A DNA stretch of 56,330 nt from CAYTGR01 sp964437445 (lineage in GTDB: Bacteria; Chloroflexota; Anaerolineae; B4-G1; SLSP01), in NCBI GenBank assembly GCA_964437445.1, contig CAYTGR010000033.1:1-56330 (forward strand), read 5' to 3'. A program made the translations under genes and the position numbers. Shown here in pieces: positions 8,465 through 17,911 of this stretch. The notes under the pieces were generated by a model. That model was given only the letters and a program-made list of their open reading frames with translations. It was not told the DNA's origin and ran no database searches. How positions within the stretch are numbered: position 1 is the stretch's first letter; every line of letters begins with the position of its first letter.

Positions 8465-9652
8465 ATGCATAAGCAAATATTTTGGTTGATTGGGTGGCTG
8501 GTTTTGATGCTGGTGCTGAGCGGTTGCAGCGGCGCGACGCCGGCGGCAACCCCCACGCCCACGCGCACGGCGATGGCACAAGCGGTGGCGACCACCGCGC
8601 CGCCCCTGCCAACGATGACCCCTACGCCCCTGCCGTCACCTACCCCCGCTCCCGTCGCTCAGGCCACGCCGTTCCCGGCGGATGTGAACCCGCTCACCGG
8701 CCAGCAGGTGGCCGATCCGACCGTGTTAGAGCGGATCCCGCTGGCGATCAAAGTATCCAATTCGGCCGAAGCGCGCCCCCAATCCGGGCTGGGTTTCGCC
8801 GACCTGGTCTTTGAGCATTTGTCGGAGGGCAACATCACCCGTTTTACCGCCGTGTTTTGGGATCAGGACCCGGAGCGGGTGGGATCGGTGCGCAGTGGCC
8901 GGCTCATTGACATAGAAATTCCGGCAATGTACGGCGCGCTCTTCGCCTATTCCGGTTCCAGCGAGGGGACCAAACAACGCATTCGCGCCTCGGATCTCTT
9001 CCCAACTTACATTGCCGCGCCGGATTTTGGCATGGGCGCGCCCTATTTTTATCGCGTTCCGCAAGAGGGCGTGGCCTTTGAGCATACGCTGTTCGCCGAT
9101 CCTAAGGCCTTGCGCGAGCTGGCCACCGAGCGGGGCATTAACCAACGCCCGACTTATACCAAGTACATGGCCTTCAGCGACGCCGCGCCGGCCGGCGGGC
9201 AACCGGCAAGCTACCTGGAGGTCAACTATCTCACCGGCTACTGCACCGCCGAGTGGACTTATGATGCCACAGCCGGCCGCTGGCTGCGCAAAACCGCCGG
9301 CGTCGTCCATACCGACGCGCTGACCGGGAAGCAACTCAATGCGGCGAACGTGATTGTCCTTTTCGTCAACCACGTAGAAGCGCCCTATTGGGAGGAGATG
9401 ATCGGCGACAGCAGCCGTTGGAAGCTCTCCATTGAAATCCAAACCTGGGGCTCCGGTCCGGCCCTGCTCTTCCGCGATGGGCAGGTCTTCCAGGGGCACT
9501 GGGTGCGTGCCGACCGGCACGAGATGCTCACGTTCTACGATGCCGCCAACAACCCGTTGCCGCTCAAAACGGGCAACACTTGGTTCCAGGTGGTCCCGCT
9601 GCAAACGCAAGCGGAGGAATTCAAGACGGGCATGTGGCGGTTCACGCCATAG
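8465..9652 (+). CDS. DUF3048 (YerB-like) lipoprotein
   Basis: This is a 395-residue exported lipoprotein. Residues 1-20 form a signal peptide ending in the lipobox LSGC, with C21 as the lipidated residue. A Thr/Pro/Ala-rich spacer (about 24-70) follows. The DUF3048 domain begins at NPLTGQQV, with hallmark stretches ARPQSGLGFADLVFE, GNITRFTAVFW and GSVRSGRLIDIEIP, and a C-terminal half around VIVLFVNH. The family's biochemical function is not established. It has its own promoter and is closed by a strong terminator, so it is a single-gene unit. Confidence 0.88.
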   Translation: MHKQIFWLIGWLVLMLVLSGCSGATPAATPTPTRTAMAQAVATTAPPLPTMTPTPLPSPTPAPVAQATPFPADVNPLTGQQVADPTVLERIPLAIKVSNSAEARPQSGLGFADLVFEHLSEGNITRFTAVFWDQDPERVGSVRSGRLIDIEIPAMYGALFAYSGSSEGTKQRIRASDLFPTYIAAPDFGMGAPYFYRVPQEGVAFEHTLFADPKALRELATERGINQRPTYTKYMAFSDAAPAGGQPASYLEVNYLTGYCTAEWTYDATAGRWLRKTAGVVHTDALTGKQLNAANVIVLFVNHVEAPYWEEMIGDSSRWKLSIEIQTWGSGPALLFRDGQVFQGHWVRADRHEMLTFYDAANNPLPLKTGNTWFQVVPLQTQAEEFKTGMWRFTP

Positions 9653-9692
9653 CCTCCCGCAAAATTCGCGTTGGCGGCGCGATTGGCTTGTC

Positions 9693-9729
9693 AAAAACGG
9701 CCGGCACTTGCTCAGTGCCGGCCGTTTTT
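9693..9729. terminator. Bidirectional Rho-independent terminator
   Basis: A perfect 16-bp stem, AAAAACGGCCGGCACT (9693-9708) with its complement at 9714-9729, encloses a 5-nt loop TGCTC. A-rich and T-rich ends allow termination of both the lipoprotein (+) and the PfkB kinase (-). Confidence 0.93.
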
Positions 9730-9735
9730 AATGGC

Positions 9736-10650
9736 TCAGGGCAGCCGCTTGAGCCAGCGTTCCACCTCGGCGCAGGTAATGACCTGCCCGGTTCCCCCCA
9801 ACGCCTGGGTGGATAGCCCGCCCACGACGTTGCCCCAGCGCAGGCAATCTAACAGCGGCTTGCCGTCTAACCACGCCTTGATGAAACCGGCGTTAAAGCA
9901 ATCGCCGGCGCCGGTCGTCTCCACGGGTGTGACCGGCAGGGCCGGCACGTGTTGCAACTCACCGTCGGCGCAGGCGTAAGCGCCCTCCGCGCCCGCTTTG
10001 ATCACAACGAGCGGGCCGAGCGCTGCCAGGTCGTGAAGCGCGTCACACAGGTCGGAACGGCCGGTCAACCGGCGTGCCTCGCTCGCGTTGGGCAGCAGAA
10101 CGTCCACTCGTTGCACGGCTTTCCGCACGGCCGGATTGTCTAACGTTTCCTCGGAAGAATTGCCGTCCATGATCAGGGCCATCCGTTTGGCGCGGACCAG
10201 CGGCAAGCCAGCCTCAAACAGCGGCCCATAGTACAATCCTGGCAGATAGACGGCGCGCGCCGAACTCAATGTTAACGCTTTGAGCGCTGCGGGCGTCGCC
10301 GGTTCGGGGTCGTAATAGGTGATAAAGGCGCGATCCTCTGGATACGAGGCGGCGGCCGTGATCCGGCGCAGCGGTCGCCGGTGGTGGACGAACAGGCTTT
10401 CGTTGATCCCTTCGGCCCGTATGCGCTCTAACACAAAGCGGCTAAAGTCGTCGTTGCCGAAGTCCGCCGCCCAGCCCACCTTGACGCCAAGGCGGTGCAG
10501 GGCGGCGACGGTGTTGTAGGGGCCGCCGGGTAGCATGGCAAACCCGGTGCCGATAATCTCCCGGCCCAGCGCCGGGAAGGCCGGCAGGCCGCTGAAAATC
10601 AGGTCCAGGCAGTAGTCGCCCAAAGCGAGCACGTCAAAAAGATGGCCCAT
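9736..10650 (-). CDS. PfkB-family carbohydrate/nucleoside kinase
   Basis: This is a 304-residue ribokinase-fold kinase that phosphorylates a sugar or nucleoside with ATP. It shows the N-terminal GGPYNTVAALHRLG signature (PfkB signature 1) and the C-terminal TTGAGDCFNAGF signature 2, whose Asp is the catalytic base. The frame is open 16 codons further upstream, but the ATG at 10650 follows AAGGATAACC and begins the conserved strand (FDVLALGDYCLDLI). It lies convergent to the lipoprotein gene. The sugar cannot be assigned; the nearby GH4 glycosidase hints at carbohydrate use. Confidence 0.9.
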   Translation of the reverse strand: MGHLFDVLALGDYCLDLIFSGLPAFPALGREIIGTGFAMLPGGPYNTVAALHRLGVKVGWAADFGNDDFSRFVLERIRAEGINESLFVHHRRPLRRITAAASYPEDRAFITYYDPEPATPAALKALTLSSARAVYLPGLYYGPLFEAGLPLVRAKRMALIMDGNSSEETLDNPAVRKAVQRVDVLLPNASEARRLTGRSDLCDALHDLAALGPLVVIKAGAEGAYACADGELQHVPALPVTPVETTGAGDCFNAGFIKAWLDGKPLLDCLRWGNVVGGLSTQALGGTGQVITCAEVERWLKRLP

Positions 10651-10716
10651 GGTTATCCTTGTAGGGAGTGGTAGCTTGTGCCGGCGCTGCCGGGCCACAT
10701 TTCACCCGCCAGCATT

Positions 10717-10743
10717 CAGGGGCCGAAATATCGTTGGCCCCTG
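10717..10743. other. Small perfect hairpin
   Basis: CAGGGGCC (10717-10724) and GGCCCCTG (10736-10743) can pair around an 11-nt loop. It sits just downstream of the acetyltransferase gene on the minus strand. There is no T run, so termination is uncertain. Confidence 0.5.
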
Positions 10744-10753
10744 GCAAAATCGG

Positions 10754-11200
10754 TCACTCCGATAGCGGTCGCTGCATGATGTAGAAGCCCAGCTCGTCCA
10801 GGAAGGCGACGGTCTGGTAGCCGGTACGTTCGTACAAGGTCCGGGCCCGGACGTTGGATTGGTGCACGCCTAACTCAATGGCGCTGAACCGGCTGCGGTA
10901 GGTGTTGATCAGCCATTGGAGCGCGGCGCTGCCCATCCCCTGTCCCTGGTAGCGGCTCCGCACAACCAGTCCATGCAGGTAGAGCAACGGCGGGCGCTCT
11001 TCAACCCACATGAACCCGACCAGGTGAGCGTCTTGATAGATGCCATACACCTGTCCCACCGTCCTGAAGTGCTCGGCGAATTGCTCGCGGGTGAGCTGCA
11101 TCAAGGCCGGGGCGCAATTCAGATAGTCGGCAGCATCATCCAGCATCAACTGGAAAAGATCGTCATACTGTTCCGGTTTGGCGGGCAAGAAAGCCAACAT
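10754..11200 (-). CDS. GNAT acetyltransferase
   Basis: This is a 148-residue GNAT-fold acetyltransferase. The acetyl-CoA loop is VVRSRYQGQGMGSAAL, and the C-terminal part has the usual N-x-R-A-x-x-L-Y-x-x-x-G-Y pattern (NVRARTLYERTGY). A GGGGGGA run lies upstream of the ATG. It is not closely similar to the acetyltransferases at 7707 or 55019. The substrate is unknown. Confidence 0.88.
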   Translation of the reverse strand: MLAFLPAKPEQYDDLFQLMLDDAADYLNCAPALMQLTREQFAEHFRTVGQVYGIYQDAHLVGFMWVEERPPLLYLHGLVVRSRYQGQGMGSAALQWLINTYRSRFSAIELGVHQSNVRARTLYERTGYQTVAFLDELGFYIMQRPLSE

Positions 11201-11354
11201 GGGAGTTCCCCCCTTTCTTGAGACGCCTTGCCGGCCGGCCAGCAGGTGACCTCCAGAGTGTTAAAGATTGCCAGATTAGGAGCTGAGCCGGTCGCGGCTG
11301 GGGCTCGTGGTCTGGTTGTTCAATACGGCTTGAAACAATGAGTAACCCGGTTAA

Positions 11355-11399
11355 CCACTGACCACCGGCCACGTTTTGGCTGATGGGCGGTCTGTGGTC
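11355..11399. repeat. Heptamer repeat (CCACAGA family)
   Basis: Units CCACTGA, CCACCGG and CCACGTT (11355-11375) are followed by the reverse-complement unit TGTGGTC at 11393-11399, four bases before the GH4 stop codon. The remaining intergenic sequence 11201-11354 shows nothing clear. Confidence 0.55.
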
Positions 11400-11402
11400 A
11401 AA

Positions 11403-12767
11403 TCACCGCAAGTCAGGGAACAGCGCCCCGTGAGCGGCCCGGTAACCGTCCAGAATCGCTTGCGCCGTAACGAAATCGGGCACCAGCGGGTGCAGGGTCA
11501 ACGCTCTCAGCGCCGTGGTGTAAGAACCGGAGACGGCGGCCTTTATGGTCAACCGTTCGTAGGCCTTGACCTGCTGCATCAGTCCCAGGCAGTGCGCCGG
11601 GACGGTCCCCACCGCCAGCGGGCGGACGAAGCCCGGCCCGACGTAGGCCGGCACTTCTAATACTGCATCGTCGGGCAGGCCGGAGACTGCCCCCTGGTTG
11701 GGCACATTGAGAATCAGCGGGCCGGGCCGGCGGCCCAACAACGCCTCTATCAGATCCAACGCGACGCCAGCATACCCTTCGCCGGCGATGGCGGCCTCCA
11801 GACCGGGCGGCAACGCGCCGTGGCCGTTCGCGCCGGTTTCCCCCGCCATGTAAGTCGCACCGCGCCCGGCCAGGTAAGCCTGGTAGGCCTGAAGCATCTC
11901 ACTGGCATCGCCGGCGGCCTGTAAACGGCGCAGCTCGGCAAAGAGCTGCGTGTTCCAGGCTAAAATGGCCTCGCCGCGCGTCTGCGGAGCAGCCAGGATG
12001 TTTTGCACGGCCTGAGCGGTGGCGTAATAGTAAAACAGGTACTCGTTAGGGATCAGGCCCAGCAGCGCGACGAACTCCGGTGTGAAGGGGAAGCCCGGTA
12101 GCCCCCCCACCACATGGAAACGCTCCAGCAGCTCCGGCAGGCAATCGCGGCCCTGATAAAGCACCGCTTTGCCCCAGCCCAGGTGATTCAGGCCGACGTA
12201 GTCCAGCAAGACGGTTTCCGGCGGGATGCCCAGCAACGCCGCGACGGCCCGGTGCATCATGGACGGCGCATCGCAGATGCCCACAGTTCGCTCCCAGCCG
12301 CCATAACGCACCGCCGCCTCGGCCAGCATCCCGGAGGGATTGGCGAAGTTGATGAGCCAGGCGGTGGGGCAGAGCTCCCGCATCAGCTTCAGGTAATCCA
12401 GCAGCACCGGGATGCTGCGCAACCCCAACGCGAAGCCGCCCGGCCCGGTCGTCTCCTGCCCCAGGACGCCGTGGCGCAGCGGCACGCGCTCGTCCACCAC
12501 ACGGGCCTCCATCCCGCCGACGCGGAAGGTCGTGATGACGAAATCGGCCCCGGCCAGCGCCACGCGGGCATCCGTGGTCCGCGCCACCCGGAAGCCGGGA
12601 TCGGCACGCTCCAGGGGCGCGGTCAAGGCCCCAATGAGCGCTAACCGCTCAGCATCTATGTCCATCAGGGCCAGGTCGGTCAGCCCCAGCTGCGTTTGCC
12701 GCCGGACCAGGGCCTCCACAATCAAGGGGGTGCGGACGCCGGCCGCACCAAGGATGGTGATTTTCAT
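11403..12767 (-). CDS. Glycoside hydrolase family 4 (6-phospho-beta-glucosidase/alpha-galactosidase type)
   Basis: This is a 454-residue GH4 enzyme. The family cleaves glycosides by an NAD+- and divalent-metal-dependent oxidation/elimination mechanism. The N-terminal Rossmann segment is KITILGAAGVRTP, slightly unlike the usual GGGS-x-TP. NFANPSGML (140-148) matches the family NPxG motif. The metal ligands are C165 in GICDAPS and H195 in DYVGLNHLGW. The length is typical. The ATG is preceded by GAGG. Cytoplasmic location is expected. Whether it needs a 6-phosphosugar cannot be told; no PTS genes are in the window. Confidence 0.92.
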   Translation of the reverse strand: MKITILGAAGVRTPLIVEALVRRQTQLGLTDLALMDIDAERLALIGALTAPLERADPGFRVARTTDARVALAGADFVITTFRVGGMEARVVDERVPLRHGVLGQETTGPGGFALGLRSIPVLLDYLKLMRELCPTAWLINFANPSGMLAEAAVRYGGWERTVGICDAPSMMHRAVAALLGIPPETVLLDYVGLNHLGWGKAVLYQGRDCLPELLERFHVVGGLPGFPFTPEFVALLGLIPNEYLFYYYATAQAVQNILAAPQTRGEAILAWNTQLFAELRRLQAAGDASEMLQAYQAYLAGRGATYMAGETGANGHGALPPGLEAAIAGEGYAGVALDLIEALLGRRPGPLILNVPNQGAVSGLPDDAVLEVPAYVGPGFVRPLAVGTVPAHCLGLMQQVKAYERLTIKAAVSGSYTTALRALTLHPLVPDFVTAQAILDGYRAAHGALFPDLR

Positions 12768-12870
12768 AAAGTGCCTCGTTCGTTTCCGTGTACAATGGGG
12801 GATAGGAAGATTTTGGCCTCTGTATGTTTGCGGTCTGACCTCATTATCGCGGATACCGGCGATGTGTCAA

Positions 12871-12894
12871 GTGAAAATTTTCATGAATATTCAC
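12871..12894. promoter_or_regulatory. AT-rich palindromic operator candidate
   Basis: The 24-bp stretch bounded by GTGAA and TTCAC contains the perfect palindromes GAAAATTTTC and TTCATGAA. It lies directly upstream of the -35 box at 12897, between divergently transcribed genes, a good position for a regulator-binding site. No regulator is identified. Confidence 0.4.
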
Positions 12895-12896
12895 GT

Positions 12897-12923
12897 TTGA
12901 CTTTCTTTTGATTTGGCTATAAT
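12897..12923 (+). promoter_or_regulatory. Sigma-70-type promoter
   Basis: TTGACT (12897-12902) and TATAAT (12918-12923) with a 15-bp spacer, about 105 bp before the ATG at 13029. The rest of 12768-13028 contains no gene. Confidence 0.6.
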
Positions 12924-13028
12924 CTGTTTAAAATTATCCTCAATATCAAACGGCTAAAGGCATCACCCGGCTACAAACCACCGATTATCAGATCAAATCA
13001 CCCAATGAAGAGGTTACAGGAGGGTAAA

Positions 13029-15544
13029 ATGTTCCGTCGACGTTGGCTACTGGTTGCAGTTTTATGGACGCTGTTGTCAGGATACGGCGGCCGGCTGACC
13101 GCTGCGCCGCTGGCCGATGATCCCACGCCCCCACTACGCCGGTGAAGTTGATCTTCATTCACCACTCCACGGGCAAAAATTGGCTGGCCGACGACAACGG
13201 CGGCCTGGGGATCGCACTACGGAATGCCAACTACTTCGTCAGCGATACCAACTACGGTTGGGGACCGGCTGACGCCGATGTGGGGGGTGGCACGATCGGC
13301 GATCACACCGACATCGGCCACTGGTACAACTGGTTCGTCGGGCCGCACCGCGACACTTACCTGACCGCGTTGTACGCCGAATCCGGGCAACACGCTTCTT
13401 ATTCCCGCCTGAATACCGACCCCGGCGGGCCGAACGAAATCATCCTGTTCAAGTCCTGCTTCCCCAACTCTCATCTGGGCGGCAATCCCACCGACCCGCC
13501 CACCACCGGGGCCAATCCGCTGCGGGGGCAGGATGCATACTCCGAATACCACACGGTCGCCAATGCCAAGGGGATTTATAACGACTTGCTGAGCTACTTC
13601 GCCGCCCACCAGGAAAAACTGTTCATTGTGATCGCTCAGCCGCCCTTAGCAAGCAACGATACTGATGCGGCGCACGCCGCCAACGCCCGCGCCTTCACCA
13701 ATTGGTTGCTGAACGATTGGCTGGCGGCTTATCCTTACAAGAACGTAGCGGTCTTCAATTTTTACAACGTCCTGACCAGCAACGGCGGCAATGCCAACAC
13801 CAACGACGCCGGGCAAGCTACCGGCAACCACCACCGCTGGTGGGAGGGAGCGGTGCAGCACCTTCAGACCGTCGCTAACAACTTCCTGGCCTACCCTACC
13901 GGCGACAGCCACCCCAGCCAGGCGGGTAACCTGAAGGCCACGGCCGAGTTTGTGCCGCTGCTCAATGTGTTCTACCATCGTTGGAAGAGTGCCGCCCAGC
14001 TGACGCTCACCGTGCCCAACGGGGGCGAGCTCTGGCCGGTTAACCGGCCGTACCAGATCCGCTGGACCACGACCGGCAACGTGCCGCAGGTCAACCTGGC
14101 CTATTCCACCGATGGCTTCGTCACACGCCATCCAATTGCGACAACGCTGACGAATACCGGCGTTTACACCTGGACAACACCGCTCACGCCTTCTAAGACG
14201 ATGCGGGTGCGGGTGGAAAGTACCCTCAGTCCCACCACCGTTTTTGCCGTCAGCGCCGCCAATTTCACCCTCTACGATCCGGCCGCACTTACCCGCACCG
14301 TCTTCCTGCCGCTGGTCATGCGCGCCTATACGGCCGAGACGATTCGCGCCTGGCCCGATACGACCGAGGGGATCCATGTTTTCAACGACCAGCTGGCCGG
14401 CGGTCTGACCGAGGCCCAGATCGCGTTTGCGGCCACGCACTACGCCGGGACGCAGAAAATGACCCGCGCCGACGCCGATCACTTGCGACAGTACAACCCC
14501 AATTTCATCATCTTGCACTACCGGCTGGGATTGGGGCTGGGCTACCGGAGTATCCAGGGAACCTGTACGCCCAACGGCGATTGGCTGGAAATCATTGAGG
14601 GCAATCAGTGGGTACAGGAGTGGCCGACCGCGCCGCAGGAGGCGTGGTTCTTTCAATGGAATGGGCAGCGGGTGCTCAATTGCGACTGGGGGTGGTATCT
14701 GGTGGATCCAGACAACGCCGCCTGGCGGAGCTACTGGTCAGGCGAAATACTGCGCCAGCTCCGCGCCAACGCGGACGACGGCCTCTTTGCCGATAGCGTC
14801 AGCGTGCCCAATTATCTGGGGAACGACCGTTTTTCCCCGGCCCTCCCCGCCGTGGACGCAGCCTTTGAGAGCGCCTGGGCCGGACGGATAGAGCGCCTGA
14901 TCGCGTTCATGCAGCAGGGCGCACTGGCGCCGTACTACTTCATTCCCAATGTCGGCCAGTGGGTGACGACCCGCGATCCGACCAATTACGCCGGCGCAGA
15001 CGGCGTGATGATTGAAGGGCTGGGCGAGTGGGGCCAGGGGGCCTATTTTGAGCTCGCCGATTGGCAATTGCAGCTGGATCGCATCCTCAGTTTGGTGCAA
15101 CAGAACAAAGTCATCCTGGCGCAACAATACGTCAACGTGGACGACATCAATGAGCGGCTCTTCGTCCTGGGCACTTACCTGCTCAGCAAGGGACGCGCTA
15201 CTTATCTCAACCTGGAATTGGACCTGGACCCGGAATGGTTTCCCGAATATACCATCCCGATCGGACATCCCCTCGGCACGCTCCCGGCGAACAGCGCCGC
15301 GTTATGGTACGCCCCCTGGGGCGTCTACACGCGGACCTACAGCAATGGCCTGGTGCTGGTCAATCCCACGGCCACCAGCCGGACGATCTCATTAGGCGGC
15401 GTCTATTACCGGGCTACGCCGCAGGGGGGCGGTTTTGTGCCGCCGGATGGCGATGTGTCAGCCTGGACGGTGACTTACGCGCCGGTGAGCGCCGTGACCC
15501 TGGCGCCCAACCGGGCGGCGATCCTGCTCAACGCCGCCCCCTGA
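13029..15544 (+). CDS. Secreted SGNH-like plus glycosidase-like protein with leader frameshift
   Basis: AGGAGGG precedes the ATG at 13029, which opens a signal peptide (MFRRRWLLVAVLWTLLSG). That frame stops at 13143. The main frame (800 residues) opens at a GTG at 13142 with LIFIHHSTGKNWL. One extra C in the C5 run 13128-13132 would join both into one protein of about 838 residues. Domains counted from 13142: SGNH-hydrolase-like region (1-275) with IHHSTG, FKSCFPNS and DSHPSQAGN; an Ig-like region (about 288-385) starting LTVPNGGELWP; the motif VFLPLVMR near 395; then a TIM-barrel-like region resembling putative glycoside hydrolases, with WFFQWNG, DWGWYLVDP and DGLFADSV. The internal FLPLV motif normally ends proteins here, suggesting fusion of two genes. 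The catalytic activities are inferred only. Confidence 0.72.
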
Positions 15545-15554
15545 CAGAAACTGG

Positions 15555-15583
15555 CCGCCGGGGGGAGAAAATCCCCCCGGCGG
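15555..15583. terminator. GC-rich hairpin between convergent genes
   Basis: CCGCCGGGGGGA (15555-15566) pairs with TCCCCCCGGCGG (15572-15583), ten bases after the stop of the secreted protein and just before the MFS stop. There is no clear U-tract, so it is a likely but imperfect terminator. Confidence 0.65.
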
Positions 15584-15589
15584 TAAAGG

Positions 15590-16879
15590 CTATTTCTGCC
15601 CCGCCTCGGCCGCGCGCTCGCGCAGCTGGCCGCGCAACACCGCGATGTCCTTCGGCACCAGGAAAGAGGCCGTAGAGAAGAAAAGGCCGCACAGAATCCA
15701 GGTGGAGACGCAGATAATCAAAATGGCGTCGTGCAGCGAGGATTTGACGGCGATAGCGCCGGCGATCCAGGGGGCCAGCGCCGCGCCCGCCGACTCAATG
15801 AAGTATTGGATGGCCAGGGCCGTGCTCCGCACCTCCGGCAGCGTGATGTCGTAGACGGTGGAGACGACGTTGGGGGCGGCCATCGGGATGAAGATGGCGG
15901 TAATCGCCAGCAGCACCATGAAGAGCAACTGATTGTCCAGGGGGACGCTCATCGTCAGCGTCAGCATCAAGGCCCCCATCAGCACACCGGTCGTGGCAAC
16001 CAGGACGCGCCCCCGCGGTGTCCGCTTGAAGAAGAAATCACCAAGCGCGCCGCCGACCGGATAGCCCGCCGCCAGGACGAGCACCGCCACCACCATCGTC
16101 TGCAAAATCGCCCCCTCGGAGTAATTACGTTCCACTTGCAGATAGCGGAAGAACCAGTAGGTGATGACGTTCCACGGGAAGACACCGAAGAACCCCTGGG
16201 TGAAGAGGATCAGCAGGGTGCGCTTCTTGAAGAGATCGCGGGCGATAGGCCAGCTGAAGCGGTACTGGCGCACTTCGGTCAGTTCGGCCAGTTCAGGCTC
16301 GCTTTTACCGCGCGGGGCTTCCTTCACGCCGAAGAAGATGAGGACCGCCAGGACAATCCCCAGCCCGCCGGTGATGTAGAAAATGTTACGCCAACCGAGC
16401 GTCCCGCTCAGCATCAACCCTAAAACCATCCCCAGCAGATACCCCAGCGGCATGGTGAGCTCCAGCAAGCCATAGATTTTGCCGCGCATAGACGGGCCGA
16501 AGTAATCAGAGATCAGGCTATAGAGGCCAGGATAGCTGGAATCGTCAATGCCGGTGGTAGCGCGGCTGGCGAGGAAGGTGGGATAAGTCGGCGCGATCGC
16601 GCTCAGCCAGGTGGTGGAGCCCCAGATGAATGAGGCCAGGGCCAACAGTTTGGCGCGGGCGTACCGGTCGTAGAGATAGCCCCACAGCGGATAACAAATC
16701 GCGCCGACAATGAGCGCTCCGGTTAACACGCGCCCCATCTGCTCTTCGTTGATCCCAAAAGTCTCCATGATGGGCGTGGTGAGTGTGCCGATGAGCAGCT
16801 TATCCGTCTGATGCAATAACATGAAGGCAAAAAAGACCGCAACGACAAACCAGCGATAACGAGATGACGACGGTTTCAC
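15590..16879 (-). CDS. MFS transporter
   Basis: This is a 429-residue major facilitator with about twelve predicted membrane helices in the inner membrane. After helix 2 it has GYLYDRYARAKLL, the family's loop 2-3 signature with its basic and acidic residues. SLISDYFGPSMRGKIYGLLE in the fourth-helix region resembles organic-anion/hexose-phosphate-type members. A GTG start is used, with AGGAGGAGG and the TATTTTCTCAGGAGG leader in front. It lies upstream of no other same-strand gene except the PIG-L gene 50 bp away. The substrate is unknown. Confidence 0.9.
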   Translation of the reverse strand: MKPSSSRYRWFVVAVFFAFMLLHQTDKLLIGTLTTPIMETFGINEEQMGRVLTGALIVGAICYPLWGYLYDRYARAKLLALASFIWGSTTWLSAIAPTYPTFLASRATTGIDDSSYPGLYSLISDYFGPSMRGKIYGLLELTMPLGYLLGMVLGLMLSGTLGWRNIFYITGGLGIVLAVLIFFGVKEAPRGKSEPELAELTEVRQYRFSWPIARDLFKKRTLLILFTQGFFGVFPWNVITYWFFRYLQVERNYSEGAILQTMVVAVLVLAAGYPVGGALGDFFFKRTPRGRVLVATTGVLMGALMLTLTMSVPLDNQLLFMVLLAITAIFIPMAAPNVVSTVYDITLPEVRSTALAIQYFIESAGAALAPWIAGAIAVKSSLHDAILIICVSTWILCGLFFSTASFLVPKDIAVLRGQLRERAAEAGQK

Positions 16880-16928
16880 AAGCTACCTCCTCCTGAGAAA
16901 ATAGTTTAGAGTTCTCGGCCAAATGGCT

Positions 16929-17729
16929 TTATTTCTTCCCTGCTCCCAGCAGCGCCTCCACGGCAGGATGGTAGCGCTGGTAGCGAAATGCCTCGGCGTA
17001 GGGGACGCCGAGCTGGAGCCCGGCCTCGGCGGCGCGAGCACGCACCCATTCCCCCACCAGCCGCATCGGATCCTCCTGCGCTGCCCCGACCAGGACCTGA
17101 GGATCCAAGCCGGCCAGGCTGGCGTGCCAGGCCACCTCTTTGACGATGGCTTCCATCTGGCTGCGGTGCTCGGCCAGGGCGGCCAGCTTCACCTCCAGCG
17201 TGTCGGTGATGTCCACGAGCCTGTTCTGGTCGGCGGCCGGGGCGCGGAAGAAGTATTTCTCGGTCACGAAGTGCGGCGCCAGCCCCTCGGCCAGATGCTC
17301 CGGGTGCAGGTTGGGCAGGTGGGCAAAGGCGACCGCTTCAGCGGCGGCCCACGCCGCCGCGCGATGATCGGGATGCTTTTCGCCGGGGGTGGCGGGATCC
17401 TGGGCGATCACCACGTCGGGCCGAAAGTACCGGATGAGGCGGATAAATTGCTCGCGCAACCGGCCCGGCGGGAGTGTGTCCAGCTCCAGATCGGGGTGCC
17501 CAAGCATGAGCGGGGGCTCGGCCCCCAGCACGGCGGCGGCGCGCCGGGCCTCCTCCGTGCGACGCTGGGCCAGCGTGTCGTGATCCGCTTCCAAGGCGCC
17601 CTTACTGCCGTCGGTAGCAATGGCGATGAGGACGCGCACGCCCGCACGGGCCAGTCTGGCAATGGTGCCCCCGGCACCAAATTCGGCGTCATCGGGATGG
17701 GGAACAAGCACAAGCACGGTTTGCGGCAT
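16929..17729 (-). CDS. PIG-L family deacetylase (LmbE-like)
   Basis: This is a 266-residue zinc-dependent N-acetylglucosaminyl deacetylase-fold protein. The metal motif HPDDAEFGAGGT starts at H11, with Asp and the third ligand in HPDHRAAAWAA. The family removes acetyl groups from GlcNAc-containing small molecules such as mycothiol or bacillithiol precursors and glycans. The length is typical. A TTGCAC/TACAAT promoter lies about 90 bp upstream. The MFS gene follows on the same strand after 49 bp, so the two may form an operon. The substrate is not predictable. Confidence 0.92.
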   Translation of the reverse strand: MPQTVLVLVPHPDDAEFGAGGTIARLARAGVRVLIAIATDGSKGALEADHDTLAQRRTEEARRAAAVLGAEPPLMLGHPDLELDTLPPGRLREQFIRLIRYFRPDVVIAQDPATPGEKHPDHRAAAWAAAEAVAFAHLPNLHPEHLAEGLAPHFVTEKYFFRAPAADQNRLVDITDTLEVKLAALAEHRSQMEAIVKEVAWHASLAGLDPQVLVGAAQEDPMRLVGEWVRARAAEAGLQLGVPYAEAFRYQRYHPAVEALLGAGKK

Positions 17730-17820
17730 GGATTACCTCAAGATGTAATGTGAAATATTCCCGTAAAATTGGGCGCAATTTGAATGGTCAGAGGAGGCCG
17801 ATAACCCGCCGACCTTTTCT

Positions 17821-17848
17821 ATTGTATCCTCAGTGGCGATAAGTGCAA
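17821..17848 (-). promoter_or_regulatory. Promoter of the PIG-L gene
   Basis: On the minus strand TTGCAC (17848-17843) and TACAAT (17826-17821) are separated by 16 bp. The same TTGCA-type -35 recurs before the regulator at 48566. Confidence 0.5.
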
Positions 17849-17911
17849 GGCCTGAACGCTGGGCTCTCAACGGTGAAATTGCCTCCTGGCAGAAGGCTCT
17901 TTGACGTTTTT

